Positions 1 through 8,606 of a stretch of DNA of 40,789 nucleotides are shown piece by piece. How positions within the stretch are numbered: the stretch's first letter is position 1; each line of letters opens with the position of its first letter. The notes beneath the pieces are model-generated. The model was not told the DNA's origin, did no database searches, and saw only the letters and a list, made by a program, of their open reading frames with translations. The stretch is from Gammaproteobacteria bacterium. Lineage in GTDB: Bacteria; Pseudomonadota; Gammaproteobacteria; Arenicellales; Arenicellaceae. The stretch spans positions 1 through 40,789 of the forward strand of contig JAKVBA010000040.1 of assembly GCA_022447525.1 (NCBI GenBank), in the 5' to 3' direction. The position numbers and the translations under genes were made by a program.

Positions 1-410
1 CGGCCCCATAAATCAAAGCGAATATTCACATAAGGCACCCATTGGCCTTGAAATTTTTTTAGCACAACAGGGTTTTGTGCACTGATTATCACTGCCTCGC
101 TGGTATTCGTTGTCACCACCCAGTTGCCTTCTACCAACTCTGCCTGCTGAATGATATAAGGAACATCAGCCACACTAATCGATAACTTTTCTGCGGGCGT
201 TACCAAGTAATGCTGCTCGTCCTCGCACCACAATATTGAAGAAAACAGACTGACTAATTGAGGCCGCCTGATTCTGTCGCCTTCATGAAACCAATTACCA
301 TTGGCGTCAATTGCAATATCTATCGCACCCTCAGTCTCCGGTTTCCATTTGTCTACAGGGGCTGCTTTTTGTGATTCGATCTGACTGACTATCTGTTCTA
401 ATCTGTCCAT
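1..410 (-). CDS. DUF1285 family protein (3' end cut by window edge)
   Basis: Reading leftward from the ATG at 408-410, an open frame runs off the left edge, so only about the first 136 codons are present. The product begins MDRLEQIVSQIESQK and contains the run WFHEGDRIRRPQLVSLFSSIL followed by YLVTPAEKLSISVADVPYI. This matches the conserved pattern of DUF1285 proteins, a small family of about 170-200 residues common in proteobacteria with no established biochemical role. No signal peptide or membrane segment is visible. The gene is divergent from the HIT-family gene with a 62-base gap. The family call is good; function is unknown. Confidence 0.8.
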   Translation of the reverse strand, partial: MDRLEQIVSQIESQKAAPVDKWKPETEGAIDIAIDANGNWFHEGDRIRRPQLVSLFSSILWCEDEQHYLVTPAEKLSISVADVPYIIQQAELVEGNWVVTTNTSEAVIISAQNPVVLKKFQGQWVPYVNIRFDLWG

Positions 411-472
411 TTTGTTATACGGTTTATAATTGAACTATTGACAACTTTAGCTACGAGATTAAAGCAAAAATT

Positions 473-901
473 ATGTTCATTCTCCACCCAACACTCGAGG
501 CCGATACGCTCACGATAGGGCGTTTGACGCTGTGCCGTATTTTATTAATGAACAACTCTCAACTGCCTTGGATAATCCTAGTTCCAGAGCGACCTGGGGT
601 ACGTGAATCTTACGAGCTTTCAACTAAAGACCAATTGATCCTGTTAGGCGAGTCTAATTCAATCGGAAAGCATCTTATGAATGAATTTAATGGCGATAAA
701 TTAAACGTTGCCTCCCTAGGAAATCTGGTTCCACAACTGCATGTGCACCATATCGTTCGGTTTAATCATGATCCTGTTTGGCCCAATCCTGTTTGGGGAA
801 ATTTAACGGCCAAACCGTTCACTAAAGCTGCTTCCCTGCGAATGATTAAACGATTACAAAAACGATTTTCCACCGATTATAGTGACTTCTCTCCAGCATA
901 A
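473..901 (+). CDS. HIT (histidine triad) family protein
   Basis: This 142-residue protein is of normal length for short bacterial HIT proteins. The signature is at residues 88-95, QLHVHHIV, with His90, His92 and His93. In the family the central histidine attacks the alpha-phosphate of nucleotide substrates such as Ap4A or nucleoside phosphoramidates. The N-terminal stretch, with LCRILLMNNSQLPWIILVP at about residues 20-38, is typical of the family's beta-strand core. No signal peptide is present, so it should be cytoplasmic. The substrate cannot be told from sequence. The third histidine of the canonical triad is not in its usual spacing, as in many proteins of this subgroup. Confidence 0.88.
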   Translation: MFILHPTLEADTLTIGRLTLCRILLMNNSQLPWIILVPERPGVRESYELSTKDQLILLGESNSIGKHLMNEFNGDKLNVASLGNLVPQLHVHHIVRFNHDPVWPNPVWGNLTAKPFTKAASLRMIKRLQKRFSTDYSDFSPA

Positions 902-946
902 ACTTAATATAATCGACCATAAAACCAGAAAATGATTTCAGAAGCT

Positions 947-971
947 GCAGGATTTCAAGGAATAATCCTGC
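947..971. repeat. Hairpin between the HIT gene and putA
   Basis: GCAGGATT (947-954) pairs perfectly with AATCCTGC (964-971) around a 9-base loop. No run of T follows on either strand, so it is not a convincing intrinsic terminator. It could end the HIT transcript inefficiently or sit in the putA leader. Confidence 0.5.
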
Positions 972-1009
972 GGTAAATTATCGATAATACGAATATTCCT
1001 TAGTTTACA

Positions 1010-1038
1010 AGCAACCCCAATGTCATGAGCAACCCCAA
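1010..1038 (+). repeat. Short direct repeat spanning the putA start codon
   Basis: The 11-mer AGCAACCCCAA occurs at 1010-1020 and again at 1028-1038, 18 bases apart. The putA ATG (1025) lies between the copies. The first copy occupies the place where a Shine-Dalgarno sequence would be expected, and none is visible there. Confidence 0.7.
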
Positions 1039-4000
1039 CCTGGATTCACTACGACAAACCATTCGTGAAAACAAATTTGTGGATGAGCACACAATTGTGG
1101 AGCAACTATTACAGTCGCATCCCCTGGACGAGGAAAGCCGTGGCCTTGTTGAAAGCTATGCTTTGACTTTAGTTGAAAATTGTCGCGCAGACACCGATGG
1201 ACAGTCTTTATTAGATACCTTTTTACAAGAGTATGGTTTATCGAATCAAGAGGGCGTGGCGTTGATGTGTTTAGCTGAATCACTCTTACGTGTTCCAGAC
1301 GCAATAACAGCGGATAGACTCATCGCTGAAAAAATAGAGAACGGGAATTGGTTATCGCACACGGGCGAATCAGATTCATGGCTAGTTAATGCCTCTACTT
1401 GGGGTTTAGTGTTGACTGGTAAGCTGGTTAATCTAGATGTACACATACAAAATGATGCAGAGTCGTGGCTCAAAACCCTAAGCACAAAGTTGACTGCGCC
1501 TGTTATTAGAGCCGCTGTGCTACAGGCTATGAAATTAATGGGCGGACAATATGTTTTAGGTCGGACCATCAACGAAGGCATAAAACGTGGCACCAAACAG
1601 GCATCAACAACTGAAGCTCGCTTTTCTTTTGATATGCTAGGAGAAGCAGCTAGGACACCCGAGGACGCACAACGTTATTTTCAGTCTTACAGTGATGCAT
1701 TTGACGCCGTTGGCGATCTGAATGAGTCAAACTCGGTTATTCAAGCACATGGTGTCTCGGTCAAGCTTTCGGCCCTGCATCCGCAATACCATTTTGCACA
1801 CCAAGATGTGGTCATGCGTGAGTTGCTCCCCATGATCACATCGCTAGCCATTAAGGCCAAAAAATATAATATTGGATTGAGCATTGACGCCGAAGAAGCA
1901 GCCCGTTTGGATATTTCACTAGACGTATTTCAAGCTCTTTGTGAAAACCCAGAACTCGATCATTGGCGCGGGCTCGGATTTGTAATGCAGGCATACCAAA
2001 AACGCGCACCTTACCTCGCTAACTGGTTAGTGAAACTAGCACAAGACACCGATCGAACCATCATGGTGCGACTGGTTAAAGGAGCCTATTGGGATGCTGA
2101 AATCAAATTAGCCCAAGAACAAGGGTTTACCGATTATCCTGTCTATACTCGTAAGCAACATACCGACGTATGTTATTTGCATTGTGCCGAGATACTTCTA
2201 AATGCCAAGGGTCATATCTTTCCTCAGTTCGCCACCCACAATGCGCACACCGCTGTGGCTGTACGGACGCTCGCGTCGCAGTTAGGGAACGAAGATTTTG
2301 AGTTTCAGCGCCTTCACGGTATGGGTGAGCTACTTTATAAACATCTCGCAACCACGGGAAACAGTAATATTGACAAGCCTGCTCCCTTGCGAGTCTACGC
2401 ACCGATCGGGCAACATCGAGATCTACTCCCGTATTTGGTTCGCCGCTTACTTGAAAACGGCGCTAATAGCTCGTTCGTAAATCAGTTTTTGGATCCTGAT
2501 GTTAGTGCGGCTTCGCTCACCAAAGATTGCTTTGAGGAAACGCGCATTAATGCTCCATATCGACATAGCCAAATTCCCTTGCCGAGCGACTTATTCATCG
2601 GCGAGTCTGGAAAGAGGATTAACGCGTCTGGATTTGATTTAGATGCTTCTTTAACAGTCAAAGAAATCGAGAATGCGATTGCCAAGACCACCAAGTCTAC
2701 CTGGAAAGGACACTCTATTATCAACGGCAAAAAGCCAAAGACCTCAACACTAAAACATCTTTCTTCCAACCCGAGTAATCTATCGCAACCTATCGGAGAG
2801 TTCGTTTGCTTGGATGAAAAGGACATTCGCGATGCACTCGAGAGCGCACATCAAGCTACTGCAAGCTGGTCGAAAGTTGGGAGTGAGCATCGCGTAAAGG
2901 TTCTACTAGAAATGGCTAGAAAGATCGAGGAAAACGCCCTCGAACTCATCGGACTAATAAGCGCAGAAGCAGGCAGAACGATTCCCGATTGCGTTGCCGA
3001 AATTCGTGAAGCAGTAGATTTTTGTCGGTATTACGCCGAACAAAGTCAAAATCATATCGCGCATAGTCCACAAGGTGTGTTTTTATGCATTAGTCCGTGG
3101 AACTTTCCACTGGCTATTTTTGTTGGCCAGATAGCAGCTGCTTTGGTTACTGGTAATACCGTATTGGCTAAAGCCGCTGACCCAACGCCATTAATCGCAA
3201 CGCGTACTACCGAGCTATTCCACTCGGCCGGAGTACCAACCGATGTCTTACATTTACTGATAGGCGATGGCCCCCTGATAGGAGACACGCTCTTAACCGA
3301 CAGCAGACTCTCAGGAGTAGCCTTCACTGGTTCGACCACGGTCGCTCGCGTCATTGCTCAAAAGCTTGCTGAGAGAGAAGGACCTAGCCTACCTTTTATC
3401 GCTGAAACAGGTGGGCAAAACTGCATGGTCGTCGACTCAACCGCTTTACCCGAGCAGATAGTCGATGACGTTATATCGTCCGCTTTTCATAGTGCCGGGC
3501 AACGCTGTTCAGCCTTGAGGGTTCTTTATTTGCAAGACTGCATCGCAGATCAAGTCTTACATATGCTAAAAGGCGCAATGTCTGTTTTACACGTAGGCGA
3601 TCCCGCAAAAATTTCCTCCGAGATAGGCCCAATTATTAACGAAACAGCAAAAGCCAAGCTAGATGAACACCTACTAAAGCTGTTACCAGATTGTCGGCAG
3701 CATTTTTCTGCGCCACTAGCTGATGATTGCGTCGATGGCATTTATTTGGCACCCACGGTAGTGGAAATTAATTCACTATCGCAACTCTCTGGCGAGGTTT
3801 TTGGACCGATACTGCACGTTGTTCGATATCACATGAAGGACTTATCAAAGGTCATCAATGAAGTTAATGAGACTGGTTATGGTCTGACGTTTGGGGTCCA
3901 CAGCCGCATTGATGCCTTCGCTACATATTTGTTCGAAAACACAATTGCCGGGAATACTTATATTAATCGAAATACAATTGGCGCGATGGTCGGCGTTAAT

Positions 4001-4642
4001 CCGTTTGGCGGCAGCGGCCTATCAGGCACGGGGCCCAAAGCCGGAGGACCAAACTACCTACATCGATTTGTTCAGCCCACTAAAAGCGGCAATAAACAGA
4101 GAACAGGCACCGCTATAAAGATATTGCAAAATAGCTCGATAGAGGTAATGCCTGGGCCGACCGGGGAACTCAATGAACTAAGTCTATCTCCGTTGGGCGA
4201 TATTCTTGTGGCTCTGGATGAACAAACCCCGTTACAAGAGTTATCCCATATTTGTAATATTGCTCTAGCCACCGGCAATTCACTGACACTAACCATACGA
4301 AATATGGCTAACAAGGCTCAGCAGGAGGCCTTGCTGCAGAATATTGATCAGCGATTTCACTATAAAATAAGAGTCAACGAAGAAAACGTGATTGCCCGAG
4401 TATCAAATAAACAACATCAAGGTATTTTGATCCACTCCAGTCACCCAGATTTAGAGCAATTTAGAACGAGGGTTGCGTTGCGGGATGGAGGGATTATCCC
4501 GATGATCGAATTCGATGAAACCTGCCTGCTAGAAGAGAACCTAGGTTGGCTAACGAGTTATCTTACTCACGAGCGAACCAAGACAGAAAACTTAGTCGCC
4601 AAGGGCGGAAACACCCAATTATTTAATCTAGGTTCAACGTAG
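1025..4642 (+). CDS. putA: Bifunctional proline dehydrogenase / L-glutamate-gamma-semialdehyde dehydrogenase PutA
   Basis: This enzyme oxidises proline to glutamate in two steps: an FAD-dependent proline dehydrogenase, then an NAD-dependent P5C dehydrogenase with internal channelling. The proline dehydrogenase part covers about residues 130-490, with SVKLSALHPQ, MVRLVKGAYWD near 347 and YLVRRLLENGANSSF near 471. The aldehyde dehydrogenase part covers about 530-1040, with SPWNFPLAIF, general base Glu794 in AETGGQN and nucleophile Cys828 in SAGQRCSALR. A further C-terminal domain of about 150 residues follows. At 1205 residues it fits the longer PutA type with a C-terminal domain. It lacks the N-terminal ribbon-helix-helix DNA-binding domain of the E. 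coli protein, so it should not act as its own repressor. The start is fixed by an in-frame TAG at 1001, but no ribosome binding site is visible. Confidence 0.97.
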   Translation: MSNPNLDSLRQTIRENKFVDEHTIVEQLLQSHPLDEESRGLVESYALTLVENCRADTDGQSLLDTFLQEYGLSNQEGVALMCLAESLLRVPDAITADRLIAEKIENGNWLSHTGESDSWLVNASTWGLVLTGKLVNLDVHIQNDAESWLKTLSTKLTAPVIRAAVLQAMKLMGGQYVLGRTINEGIKRGTKQASTTEARFSFDMLGEAARTPEDAQRYFQSYSDAFDAVGDLNESNSVIQAHGVSVKLSALHPQYHFAHQDVVMRELLPMITSLAIKAKKYNIGLSIDAEEAARLDISLDVFQALCENPELDHWRGLGFVMQAYQKRAPYLANWLVKLAQDTDRTIMVRLVKGAYWDAEIKLAQEQGFTDYPVYTRKQHTDVCYLHCAEILLNAKGHIFPQFATHNAHTAVAVRTLASQLGNEDFEFQRLHGMGELLYKHLATTGNSNIDKPAPLRVYAPIGQHRDLLPYLVRRLLENGANSSFVNQFLDPDVSAASLTKDCFEETRINAPYRHSQIPLPSDLFIGESGKRINASGFDLDASLTVKEIENAIAKTTKSTWKGHSIINGKKPKTSTLKHLSSNPSNLSQPIGEFVCLDEKDIRDALESAHQATASWSKVGSEHRVKVLLEMARKIEENALELIGLISAEAGRTIPDCVAEIREAVDFCRYYAEQSQNHIAHSPQGVFLCISPWNFPLAIFVGQIAAALVTGNTVLAKAADPTPLIATRTTELFHSAGVPTDVLHLLIGDGPLIGDTLLTDSRLSGVAFTGSTTVARVIAQKLAEREGPSLPFIAETGGQNCMVVDSTALPEQIVDDVISSAFHSAGQRCSALRVLYLQDCIADQVLHMLKGAMSVLHVGDPAKISSEIGPIINETAKAKLDEHLLKLLPDCRQHFSAPLADDCVDGIYLAPTVVEINSLSQLSGEVFGPILHVVRYHMKDLSKVINEVNETGYGLTFGVHSRIDAFATYLFENTIAGNTYINRNTIGAMVGVNPFGGSGLSGTGPKAGGPNYLHRFVQPTKSGNKQRTGTAIKILQNSSIEVMPGPTGELNELSLSPLGDILVALDEQTPLQELSHICNIALATGNSLTLTIRNMANKAQQEALLQNIDQRFHYKIRVNEENVIARVSNKQHQGILIHSSHPDLEQFRTRVALRDGGIIPMIEFDETCLLEENLGWLTSYLTHERTKTENLVAKGGNTQLFNLGST

Positions 4643-4671
4643 GCAAACGCACTCTTCCAACTCAGACATTA

Positions 4672-4938
4672 CTAATGCTTGAGCTGCGCTAACTCACTGC
4701 GAAAAAGGCGTGTGTGCCAGAGAGTTTTCATCTTTAACAACACATTGAGTTGCTGAGGGTAATATTCAATCTCGTCGTGCTGGGTGAGATCGTGAATCCG
4801 GTCAATTATCTTGGGTAGGGTATTTTCGCACTGCGTTAGGCTGTGATGAGTGATCAGCGTAAAGAGCTCGGCCATTAGCTCATCGAATGGAGCCTCTGAG
4901 GCAAGTTTTTGTTGGTTTGAATGATTTGAAGATTGCAT
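4672..4938 (-). CDS. Small protein of unknown function, Fur-linked
   Basis: This is an 88-residue protein I cannot assign to a family. It is mostly helical in appearance, with the core ELMAELFTLITHHSLTQCENTLPKIIDRIHDL and a C-terminal YYPQQLNVLLKMKTLWHTRLFRSELAQL. There is no signal peptide or membrane segment. It starts 3 bases after the stop of the gene at 4942-5196, so the two are almost certainly co-transcribed. A Fur-like palindrome stands in front of that pair and bfd lies just upstream, so a role in iron limitation is an inference from position only. It converges with putA. Confidence 0.65.
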   Translation of the reverse strand: MQSSNHSNQQKLASEAPFDELMAELFTLITHHSLTQCENTLPKIIDRIHDLTQHDEIEYYPQQLNVLLKMKTLWHTRLFRSELAQLKH

Positions 4939-4941
4939 TTA

Positions 4942-5196
4942 TTAGTTTGGATAGTTGAAATTTCGCTGTACTATTTTTCTCGAAAAGTCGGCAATGATAG
5001 ATGGCGATTGATTATCACACTCATCTTTTAAGGCCAACAAACTCAGTCTTCGCACGAAATGTTGGCACTCTCTTTGGGACTCAAAACATAGCCGTGAGGC
5101 CTTTAACCGACGACTTAAAATCATTACCTTGACCACCTCGGCACACTCTGGGAGTACCCAACATTCGTTTTCTGTTTTGATGGTAATCGTCGCCAT
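4942..5196 (-). CDS. Small protein of unknown function behind a Fur-like site
   Basis: This 84-residue protein begins MATITIKTENECWVLPECAEVVKVMILSRRL. It has four cysteines, none in a recognisable metal-binding spacing, and no signal peptide. I do not recognise a family. It is the first gene of a two-gene unit with the 88-residue gene downstream, 3 bases apart. The palindrome at 5228-5250 lies about 32 bases upstream of the ATG. Iron-regulated expression is inferred from that site and from the neighbouring bfd gene. Confidence 0.62.
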   Translation of the reverse strand: MATITIKTENECWVLPECAEVVKVMILSRRLKASRLCFESQRECQHFVRRLSLLALKDECDNQSPSIIADFSRKIVQRNFNYPN

Positions 5197-5227
5197 TCGA
5201 TACTTTTTGTCTGAGTCGATTTAGATG

Positions 5228-5250
5228 TTAATAGGAATCATTCGCATTAA
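5228..5250. promoter_or_regulatory. Fur-like palindrome upstream of the two small genes
   Basis: The 23-base sequence TTAATAGGAATCATTCGCATTAA pairs with itself at 9 of 11 positions. Its core, GGAATCATTC, resembles the AATnATT centre of the 7-1-7 Fur site (9 of 14 positions by eye). It sits 32-54 bases upstream of the start at 5196, where a promoter is expected. The motif is seen; Fur binding is inferred. Confidence 0.5.
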
Positions 5251-5311
5251 ATGGGCAAAACTTTGATTGTGCAACGGTTTTAATACTAAGTGAAGTTTAT
5301 TCTTCGTGGCT

Positions 5312-5542
5312 CTAAGCCAGGCCTGATGTGGCTAGATTTACGTCGATATTCGAGCTAAAAGTCTTGGTGCTGACTTCCTTATTTAGTCTCTTTTTCAGAA
5401 TCTGTTTGACCTCACACGTGCAGGCACCGCACACAGTGGACACCTCCAAGCGCTCTTGCATTTCCTCAAAACTGTGTACGCCATTATCAACCGCAGCGCG
5501 GATTTCATGGTCGGAAACTGATTTACAAAGACAAACAAACAT
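5312..5542 (-). CDS. bfd: Bacterioferritin-associated ferredoxin (Bfd-type [2Fe-2S] protein)
   Basis: This 76-residue protein has the Bfd arrangement of four cluster-binding cysteines: CLC near residues 4-6 (MFVCLCKSVSDHEIRAAV) and CGACTC near 38-43. In Pseudomonas aeruginosa, Bfd donates electrons to bacterioferritin to release stored iron, and it is induced by iron starvation. The tail after about residue 55 (KEVSTKTFSSNIDVNLATSGLA) is less conserved and slightly longer than usual. A strong Fur-like inverted repeat lies 56-84 bases upstream of the start. No bacterioferritin gene is present in the window. Confidence 0.92.
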   Translation of the reverse strand: MFVCLCKSVSDHEIRAAVDNGVHSFEEMQERLEVSTVCGACTCEVKQILKKRLNKEVSTKTFSSNIDVNLATSGLA

Positions 5543-5597
5543 AATAACAAAGGAGATTTAGCCAATCTGGGACCGATGCTAACAAGTATTTATTGCT

Positions 5598-5626
5598 TTG
5601 TAAATGAGAATCACACTCATTTACAA
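5598..5626. promoter_or_regulatory. Fur-like inverted repeat upstream of bfd
   Basis: TTGTAAATGAG (5598-5608) and CTCATTTACAA (5616-5626) are perfect 11-base inverted arms around AATCACA. The centre, TGAGAATCACACTCA, matches the 7-1-7 Fur pattern at about 10 of 14 positions. No T-run follows on the minus strand, so it is unlikely to be a terminator for the upstream lrp gene. Confidence 0.6.
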
Positions 5627-5637
5627 TATTTTTCTTA

Positions 5638-6129
5638 TTAAAAACCGTCTATCGGCACCTCAGGCTCTACCTTTACTTGCTCGATAACCATATATGTGTG
5701 AGTTTGAGATACCCCCGGGAATTTAACTACCTGCTCCAACACAGAACGATAACTCTCTACGTCATCAAACCTTACTTTGATCAGATAATCGTAACCGCCA
5801 GCAACCATGTGGCATTCAGCCACGAAAGGACTGGTCATGATCTCAGCTTTGAAATCCGAAAAAACGTCCTCTGTGGTACGTTCAAGAGACACTTGTACGA
5901 AGGCAACTTTACCAAACCCAAGTTTAGATGCGCTTAACTTTGCTAAATACCCCTCAATGTAACCGTCGGCCTCCAAACGCTTTACACGCTCCAAGCACGG
6001 ACTTGGGCTTAAATGGACTTTCTCCGCAAGAGCGACATTAGAAATACGGCCATCAGCTTGTAACGCGGCCAATATAGCTCGATCTATACGGTCTAATTTT
6101 CGGTGTTTTCTATTCATTTCTTTAGTCAT
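5638..6129 (-). CDS. Lrp/AsnC family transcriptional regulator, probable regulator of proline use
   Basis: The 163-residue protein has the family's two-part build. The N-terminal winged helix-turn-helix is at about residues 13-60 (LDRIDRAILAALQADGRISNVALAEKVHLSPSPCLERVKRLEADGYI). The C-terminal RAM/ACT-like effector and oligomerisation domain is at about 70-155, with GGYDYLIKV. Length is normal. It lies 12 bases downstream of putP in the same direction and therefore forms an operon with it. Lrp-type PutR activators control putA in several proteobacteria. Since this PutA has no DNA-binding domain, this protein is the obvious candidate for proline-responsive control. That role is inferred from context. 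Confidence 0.9.
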   Translation of the reverse strand: MTKEMNRKHRKLDRIDRAILAALQADGRISNVALAEKVHLSPSPCLERVKRLEADGYIEGYLAKLSASKLGFGKVAFVQVSLERTTEDVFSDFKAEIMTSPFVAECHMVAGGYDYLIKVRFDDVESYRSVLEQVVKFPGVSQTHTYMVIEQVKVEPEVPIDGF

Positions 6130-6141
6130 GGAAATTCATAT

Positions 6142-7632
6142 CTAAGGTTCAGCGCGCAATTTCTCTTCCATTATTCGAAATTCATTATCTAATTCATTCG
6201 GTCTAGCGCTCACTAAACTAACAATCACAATAGCCATCGTGGCCAGTATAAATGCGGGAACTATTTCGTAGATAAATGAACTCAGCGAGTTTCCATCAAT
6301 GGTTATCGGAGCATATACCCAAAACAGAACAACTGAAGTGCCTACTAGAATGCCAGCCAAGGCACCGCTACGAGTCATCCTTCGCCAAAAAAGACTCAAC
6401 AGTATCACCGGGCCAAAAGAAGCCCCAAATCCTGCCCAAGCATTGCTGACCAATGAAAGTATCGAACTGGTACGGTCTTGGGCTAACCCGATGGCTAACA
6501 ATGCAACAAAAACAACCGCGACACGCCCGTAGTACACTAGTTTTTCAGCCGATATGTCCTTTAAAAATAGAGTTTGAGCAATATCCTCTACCAACGATGT
6601 TGAAGTCACAAGCAACTGTGACGAAATCGTACTCATAATTGCAGCAAGGATAGCCGCCAGCAGAAAACCTGCGACGAAGGGATGAAACAAGGTGGTTGAA
6701 AGAAAAATGAATATCGTCTCAGGATCCGCAAGATTGGCTGAAGTCTTGGCAACGTAGGCCGCACCCACAAGACCCACTGCGCAAGCACCAATCAAAGTAA
6801 TAACCATCCAAGACATTCCTATTCGACGCGCAAGTTTGATATCGCCAACTGAACGAATGGCCATGAATCTGACAATTATATGGGGCTGCCCGAAGTAACC
6901 TAGTCCCCAACTTGCCGCCGAGATTACTCCGAGCACGCCAACTCCCTGCAGAGAAAGTAGTGCTGGATCTACCGAATTCAATATAGTGCTGGATTCAGAC
7001 CAACCACCAATTTCAGATAGCGCTACGACAGGAACGACAATGAGCGCCAAAAACATAATACACCCCTGAACGAAGTCGGTAATACTGACAGCCAAAAAGC
7101 CACCAAATGCGCTATAAGCTACGACCACACCAGCGGTTATCATTACACCGATTTGATAGTTTAACCCGAAGGAAGTCTCAAATAGTTTACCGCCGGCGAC
7201 CACACCAGAGGTCGTGTAAATTGCAAAGAAGATCACAATAACCACAGCACAAACGATGCGCATAACATGACTGTGATCATGAAATCTTCGTTCTATGTAC
7301 TGAGGTATGGTAACAGCGTCATTGACAACTTCGGTATAGACCCTAAGTCGCGGCGCAACTAAAAGGTAGTTAAAATATGCGCCAATAACTAAACCAATAG
7401 CGATCCAGCCACTCGTCAAACCACTGACAAACAATGCTCCGGGCAAACCCATTAGCATCCAGCCGCTCATATCAGAAGCACCGGCAGACAGAGCGGTAAC
7501 GGAAGGGCTCAAGCTTCGTCCGCCCAACACGAACCCGTTAGCATTGTTTTTCGTCTTTAAATAACTGTAATAGCCGATTCCTAACATAGCCAAAAAATAC
7601 AGTCCGATCGATAAGATTGCGCCTGTTTGCAT
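6142..7632 (-). CDS. putP: Sodium/proline symporter PutP
   Basis: This is a 496-residue inner-membrane protein of the solute:sodium symporter family, the same length class as E. coli PutP (502). Characteristic stretches include LSAGASDMSGWMLMGLPG near residues 48-65 and GYFGQPHIIVRFMA near 243-256, with about 13 hydrophobic segments throughout. It imports proline with Na+ to feed PutA. It is the first gene of the putP-lrp operon and converges with the bfd and small-gene block toward putA. The start at 7632 gives the usual cytoplasm-to-membrane N-terminus (MQTGAILSIGLYFLAML). Confidence 0.96.
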   Translation of the reverse strand: MQTGAILSIGLYFLAMLGIGYYSYLKTKNNANGFVLGGRSLSPSVTALSAGASDMSGWMLMGLPGALFVSGLTSGWIAIGLVIGAYFNYLLVAPRLRVYTEVVNDAVTIPQYIERRFHDHSHVMRIVCAVVIVIFFAIYTTSGVVAGGKLFETSFGLNYQIGVMITAGVVVAYSAFGGFLAVSITDFVQGCIMFLALIVVPVVALSEIGGWSESSTILNSVDPALLSLQGVGVLGVISAASWGLGYFGQPHIIVRFMAIRSVGDIKLARRIGMSWMVITLIGACAVGLVGAAYVAKTSANLADPETIFIFLSTTLFHPFVAGFLLAAILAAIMSTISSQLLVTSTSLVEDIAQTLFLKDISAEKLVYYGRVAVVFVALLAIGLAQDRTSSILSLVSNAWAGFGASFGPVILLSLFWRRMTRSGALAGILVGTSVVLFWVYAPITIDGNSLSSFIYEIVPAFILATMAIVIVSLVSARPNELDNEFRIMEEKLRAEP

Positions 7633-8606
7633 ATTTTTATATACCGTTTTTTATTTGTTTTTATCGGTGATTAACGCCAGAGAATCTTCACAAGGTATCC
7701 CAACGATGATTCAAAATAGTTGTCAGTTCTCCACAACATAGAACCAAGTCGATAAATTGCGCTGACAATATCTGACGGGAATCCAATTATTTGAGAATAT
7801 CAAGGAAGCATCAATAGCTTACAATAAAACCAGGCATATTAACTCAGAATAGCAACCTATCTATTTAGCAGCAGTCTGAAACAAACCGGATACTACAAAA
7901 TCAGCTTACTAAACTTGGCCCTTGCGCCATATTAAAGCGACCCATGGTAGCTTAACTCGCAAGTTTGCCAGCCGAAAAGCGAATTGTTTTATTGAGCGAG
8001 AACCCTCACCAAGGCTACACTTTTATTACCCAGCTGAGAATGATCCCGCCATAGAATCATTTGATGAATAAACTCTGATTTGTAAATCTGGCAAACGTCA
8101 ATAGAGAGCTGATGCTCGGCGAGCGCTAGAAAAGCGCACCGCATTTTTTCAAAGTTGCAAATCGAAACCAGTATAGTAGAACTCAAATACCGCTTAGACC
8201 TGATTGGTATCTGGAGTATCTGTAAATCAAAAATTACGTTAGCTATCAGAAAATCAGGCAAAGAAAACCTAGAAGTTCAATATTTGTACTGATCAGTAAA
8301 TGCGGAGCGCATAACTTGAAACTATCAAAAAGATGGGGCATCGAGGGCGCAGTGATTCAGAAATGAACAATGAGAGATTAGACCCAATAAGATGCGCCTT
8401 CACTAGCAACACACGTGATGGGGTTGAGGTACTCCCGCAGCCGCTTGCAGTATGCCTCTATTAACGACGTGAGGACTGGAGGGGTGCGCACAGATCGTCG
8501 TTCACACACCCACTAACTTTATTGTGCAAGAGTTAATTCAGCGTCCAGCTCTCCTAATGTAGGTATCTAATCACTCTAATTGAAAAAGCGAAATCGTATG
8601 TTAAAC
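7633..8606. other. Gene-free region between putP and the aminotransferase operon
   Basis: This 974-base stretch holds no gene I can support. The only longer frame (7989-8261, minus, 90 codons) has no recognisable family, no ribosome binding site and ordinary intergenic base use. Bases 8400-8510 are richer in G and C than the surroundings, and one minus frame there stays open for about 38 codons (SLIEAYCKRLREYLNPITC), which may be a relic. It should also hold the putP promoter at its left end. There is no tRNA-like fold, repeat array or transposase remnant that I can identify. Confidence 0.5.

Noticed and set aside
5598-5626. Inverted repeat considered as a terminator for the lrp gene
   Set aside because: No T-run follows the stem on the minus strand, and the core fits a Fur-type site placed before bfd.
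7989-8261. 90-codon minus-strand frame in the gene-free region after putP
   Set aside because: No recognisable family, no ribosome binding site, and composition like the surrounding intergenic DNA.
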